A stretch of 7,996 nucleotides of DNA, taken from NCBI GenBank assembly GCA_029863825.1, contig JAOTUP010000069.1, forward strand, positions 1 through 7,996, written 5' to 3'. Source of the stretch: Acidobacteriota bacterium (GTDB taxonomy: Bacteria; Acidobacteriota; Thermoanaerobaculia; Multivoradales; JAHEKO01). The position numbers were made by a program, and so were the translations under genes. Below, piece by piece: positions 5,829 through 7,996 of the stretch (position 1 is the first letter of the stretch; every line of letters starts with the position of its first letter). The notes beneath the pieces are model-generated. The model was not told where the DNA came from. It saw only the letters and a program-made list of their open reading frames with translations, and ran no database searches.

Positions 5829-7178
5829 TCACGACCCCTTCCCAAAGACCTTCGGCGTCGGCATGCGGGAGCGAATATCCTCGAGCTGAGCTTCGGTGAC
5901 GGTCTCGATGCCGCGCTCCCGGCACCACTTTTCGACCGACTTGACGACCATGCCGCGGACGAAGGCCGGGACGCTCTTGATCCGCTCCTCGGCGCCGGGC
6001 TCCCAAGCGATCTGCTTGACGACGGGCTGCCCGTACTGGATCGCCCGGTCAGCGCCGAAAGCCGCGTCGGCGGCCTCGGCGAGGCTTCCCGGCTCGTGCG
6101 AGCAGAGAGGATCTGCAGCCAGAAGCTCCCCCGTCATGCCGTAGGCGCGCGCGCGGCAGCCGCCACAGTGACTCGAAAGCTCGCAATCACCGCATCGACC
6201 ACCGAGCTCGTCGCGCTGACGGATCGTCCTGAAGACGGCCGAGTCGTTCCAGACCTTCCGCAGGTTGTCGACCTCCAGATTGCCGCCAAAGAGCGGCAGG
6301 TAGGGACAGGGTGTGACGTCTCCGTTGGGTCGGATGCCGAGGTACTGGGTCCCTGCCGGGCAGCCGCCGGCACCGCCGGAGAACGACTTGACGAAGGGTG
6401 ATGAAGGATCATCCGCGAGCACCGAGCGCAGGTAGTGGGGAGCGCACTTGGCATTGACCAGCATCCGGTCCCGATACTTCTTCTGGAGCCCGAGGACCGA
6501 GACGAGGACCTCGTCGTACTGATCAGTTGTCAGATCGGAGACAAAAGCGCCACGGCCGGATGGCACCAGAAAGTAGAGGTTCCACACCTTGGCCCCAAGC
6601 TCCTCGTGGGCGAAGTCCGCAATGGCCTCGAGCTGGTCCTGATTGTGAGTCCCGACCGTCGTTTGGATGATGAACGAGAGGTCGTTCTTCGTCAGAACTT
6701 TGGCGCCCTCGACGGTATTGGAAAACGCGCCCCGGACCCGTCGGAAGCCATCGTGGATCTCTGGATCGAGGGAGTCGAGAGACAGTGCCATGCCGCGGAC
6801 GCCGGCCTCGGCCAGCGTGCCGGCCAGGCTCTCTGTGACCAGAACACCGTTGGTACCGACCACCACCCAGAGTTCGCGACTGTGGGCGTAGCGGATGATC
6901 TCCAGAATATCGCGGCGCAGCAGGGGCTCGCCACCGGTGAGGATGGTAAGCGCCTCGGGCGCCAGCGACGCGATCTCGTCGACGACCCGGAAACAGCCTT
7001 CGGTATCGAGCTCGCTGCGATCGGAGAAGGCCGAATCGGTGACGACGGGCAGCCCCGAAGGTTTACCCCCGGCATCCAGATAGCAGTGCTCGCAGGCGAG
7101 GTTGCAGCGGTAAGTGAGATTCCAGGAGACGACGTAGGGTCGATAGAGCGCGTCGGCCGCTGGGTTCTCGAGTGTCAT
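5829..7178 (-). CDS. Radical SAM/SPASM enzyme with C-terminal PCP_red-like domain
   Basis: This 449-aa enzyme should use a 4Fe-4S cluster and S-adenosylmethionine for a radical reaction on an unknown substrate. The radical SAM cluster is C25-x3-C29-x2-C32 within NLTYRCNLACEHCY, and GGEP (82-85) is the usual SAM-binding motif. A full SPASM region follows: C273-x12-G286-x4-C291, then C329-x2-C332-x5-C338-x2-C341 and C359, enough for two auxiliary clusters, with Cys245 as a further candidate. This layout is shared with PqqE, anaerobic sulfatase-maturing enzymes and the heme-pathway enzymes NirJ, AhbC and AhbD. Residues about 396-441 (IKSVPAFVRGMVVKSVEKWC and following) resemble the PCP_red domain of BchB/ChlB. 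The start is Met at 7178, 20 nt after the upstream gene; the open frame back to 7436 is arginine-rich shadow within that gene. No strong ribosome binding site is visible. It is last in its operon, and the substrate is not identifiable. Confidence 0.88.
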   Translation of the reverse strand: MTLENPAADALYRPYVVSWNLTYRCNLACEHCYLDAGGKPSGLPVVTDSAFSDRSELDTEGCFRVVDEIASLAPEALTILTGGEPLLRRDILEIIRYAHSRELWVVVGTNGVLVTESLAGTLAEAGVRGMALSLDSLDPEIHDGFRRVRGAFSNTVEGAKVLTKNDLSFIIQTTVGTHNQDQLEAIADFAHEELGAKVWNLYFLVPSGRGAFVSDLTTDQYDEVLVSVLGLQKKYRDRMLVNAKCAPHYLRSVLADDPSSPFVKSFSGGAGGCPAGTQYLGIRPNGDVTPCPYLPLFGGNLEVDNLRKVWNDSAVFRTIRQRDELGGRCGDCELSSHCGGCRARAYGMTGELLAADPLCSHEPGSLAEAADAAFGADRAIQYGQPVVKQIAWEPGAEERIKSVPAFVRGMVVKSVEKWCRERGIETVTEAQLEDIRSRMPTPKVFGKGS

Positions 7179-7198
7179 GGGTTTCGCGGAAAGGGCAG

Positions 7199-7657
7199 CT
7201 ACATGCCGAAGCGCTCTTTCGCCTGATCGAGGACCTCTTCGTCGATCCGACGGTATCCGTTGTCGCGCGCGAACTGCTCGATGCCGCTGACGGCCATGGG
7301 TCGCACGAAGGCGGGGATTCGATCGAGTCGGGCGCGGGCGCCTTTGCTCCACGGGAGCTCTTCGTCGGAGGGCGAGGGTTCTTCCGGGGCGGTTGTCGGC
7401 GCTTTCTCGACGGCCATTGTCTCCGCCAGCGCGCATCCTGGCTCACGCGAGGCGGTGTCCGTATCTCCCGCGGTCTTTCCGCTGCCGATCCTCACTCCGA
7501 GGGAGGACACGATCTGAGTCTCGAACGGATTGGTGAGCATGGCGACCTGGTGCATACACTTCGGGCACTCGAATCGGACGTCGAGGGAGCCCGCGTCCGG
7601 TGGAGCTGTCTTGTAGAGCTTCATCGGTGTGTTGCACTCGAGGCAGACGAATTTCAT
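7199..7657 (-). CDS. Zinc-ribbon protein with C-terminal PCP_red-like domain
   Basis: This 152-aa protein has two recognisable ends joined by a low-complexity linker. The N-terminus carries a probable zinc ribbon, C5-LE-C8 and C31-PK-C34, followed by MLTNPFETQIVSSLGV (40-55). Residues about 60-100 are rich in Ala, Pro, Thr and Glu and probably disordered. Residues about 102-152 (WSKGARARLDRIPAFVRPMA onward, ending RFGM) resemble PCP_red and parallel the tail of the neighbouring radical SAM protein: VPAFVRGM there, IPAFVRPM here. The ATG overlaps the stop of the upstream ATPase as ATGA, and GGAG lies 5 nt before it (7666-7663), so the start is secure. It lacks the rest of the protochlorophyllide reductase subunit, so an annotation as a PCP reductase should refer to the domain only. 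It may be an adaptor or substrate-binding partner of the radical SAM enzyme, which is inference. Confidence 0.82.
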   Translation of the reverse strand: MKFVCLECNTPMKLYKTAPPDAGSLDVRFECPKCMHQVAMLTNPFETQIVSSLGVRIGSGKTAGDTDTASREPGCALAETMAVEKAPTTAPEEPSPSDEELPWSKGARARLDRIPAFVRPMAVSGIEQFARDNGYRRIDEEVLDQAKERFGM

Positions 7658-7996
7658 CGGCTCTCCAACAGATCCATCAGGCGCTGGGCCAGCGCTTCGA
7701 TTGCCTGCACGGCGGCAGAGTCTGGTAGGTCTTCGGCCGAGCCTCCACGATCACAGACTGCCGCGAGCCGTGGATCGAAGGGGACGCTGGCGAGCTGTTC
7801 GGTCTCGAGGCGGGGTGCATCGATGGACTGGAACAAGGGCCGGATCTCAGCGCAGCCGGGACAAGCGTAGCCGTCCATGTTGAGGATATGACCAAGCAGC
7901 CGATTCTGCGTCGACTCGAGTGAAGCGATAGAGCGGGCAACGACGCCGCTGGCCAGTGCCGAGGGCAGTGTGACGAGCACAAAGACGACCTCGGGG
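7654..7996 (-). CDS. Mrp/NBP35-type P-loop ATPase, C-terminal part (5' end beyond the window)
   Basis: The frame is open to the right edge and gives the last 114 residues of a MinD/ParA-superfamily ATPase of the Mrp (ApbC/NBP35) type. Visible family signs are VVFVLVTLPSALASGVVARS at the edge, then LLGHILNMDGYACPGC, where NM is the usual segment and CPGC is the CxxC motif that in Mrp proteins holds a bridging Fe-S cluster between two subunits. SVPFDPRLAAVCDRG follows, matching the family's (I/V)P-x-DPR...DRG stretch near the C-terminus. The Walker A and switch regions lie outside the window and cannot be checked. Its stop overlaps the start of the zinc-ribbon gene as ATGA. In this setting it plausibly supplies Fe-S clusters to the radical SAM/SPASM enzyme downstream, which needs up to three. 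A simple MinD-like ATPase without a cluster is less likely, given CPGC. Confidence 0.82.
   Translation of the reverse strand, partial: PEVVFVLVTLPSALASGVVARSIASLESTQNRLLGHILNMDGYACPGCAEIRPLFQSIDAPRLETEQLASVPFDPRLAAVCDRGGSAEDLPDSAAVQAIEALAQRLMDLLESR

Noticed and set aside
6435..7226. Plus-strand open frame (263 codons) antisense to the radical SAM gene
   Set aside because: It is a shadow of a gene with clear catalytic motifs on the minus strand.
7179..7436. Upstream extension of the radical SAM frame
   Set aside because: It overlaps the PCP_red end of the zinc-ribbon gene and is arginine-rich. The typical radical SAM N-terminus begins shortly after Met at 7178.

Overview
This is a GC-rich bacterial window with three tightly packed gene blocks. 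The best-supported content is part of an alternative complex III (ACIII) operon, the quinol:electron-acceptor oxidoreductase that replaces cytochrome bc1 in many Acidobacteriota, Bacteroidota, Myxococcota, Gemmatimonadota, Chloroflexota and relatives. With the high GC, this suggests a respiring member of such a phylum. An Acidobacteriota- or Myxococcota-like source is my best guess, but the window carries no marker gene that would settle it.

Region 1 (1-4195, minus strand) reads, in transcription order, actA (pentaheme cytochrome c), actB (fused molybdopterin-oxidoreductase-like and iron-sulfur subunit), actE (monoheme cytochrome c), then the start of a further gene at the left edge. The genes are spaced by 8 nt or overlap by ATGA, so this is one operon. 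A good sigma70-type promoter lies upstream of actA at 4285-4313. actE follows actB directly; the usual actC and actD do not lie between them.

Region 2 (4196-5799) is a 251-bp divergent intergenic region followed by two plus-strand genes. The first is a 260-aa protein of unknown family that starts at TTG behind a strong ribosome binding site. The second is a 181-aa protein resembling nucleotidyltransferase-fold (DUF6036-like) proteins.

Region 3 (5829-7996, minus strand) is a compact three-gene operon: the C-terminal part of an Mrp/NBP35-type P-loop ATPase with a CxxC motif, a small zinc-ribbon protein ending in a PCP_red-like domain, and a radical SAM/SPASM enzyme that also ends in a PCP_red-like domain. 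PCP_red is the small domain known from the C-terminus of the dark protochlorophyllide reductase subunit BchB/ChlB. Two adjacent proteins sharing it, next to an Fe-S-carrier-type ATPase, look like an uncharacterised maturation or biosynthesis module. A tetrapyrrole-related substrate is possible but is only inference. A perfect 10-bp hairpin separates this operon from the convergent plus-strand genes.

No RNA genes, mobile elements, CRISPR arrays or long repeats were seen.
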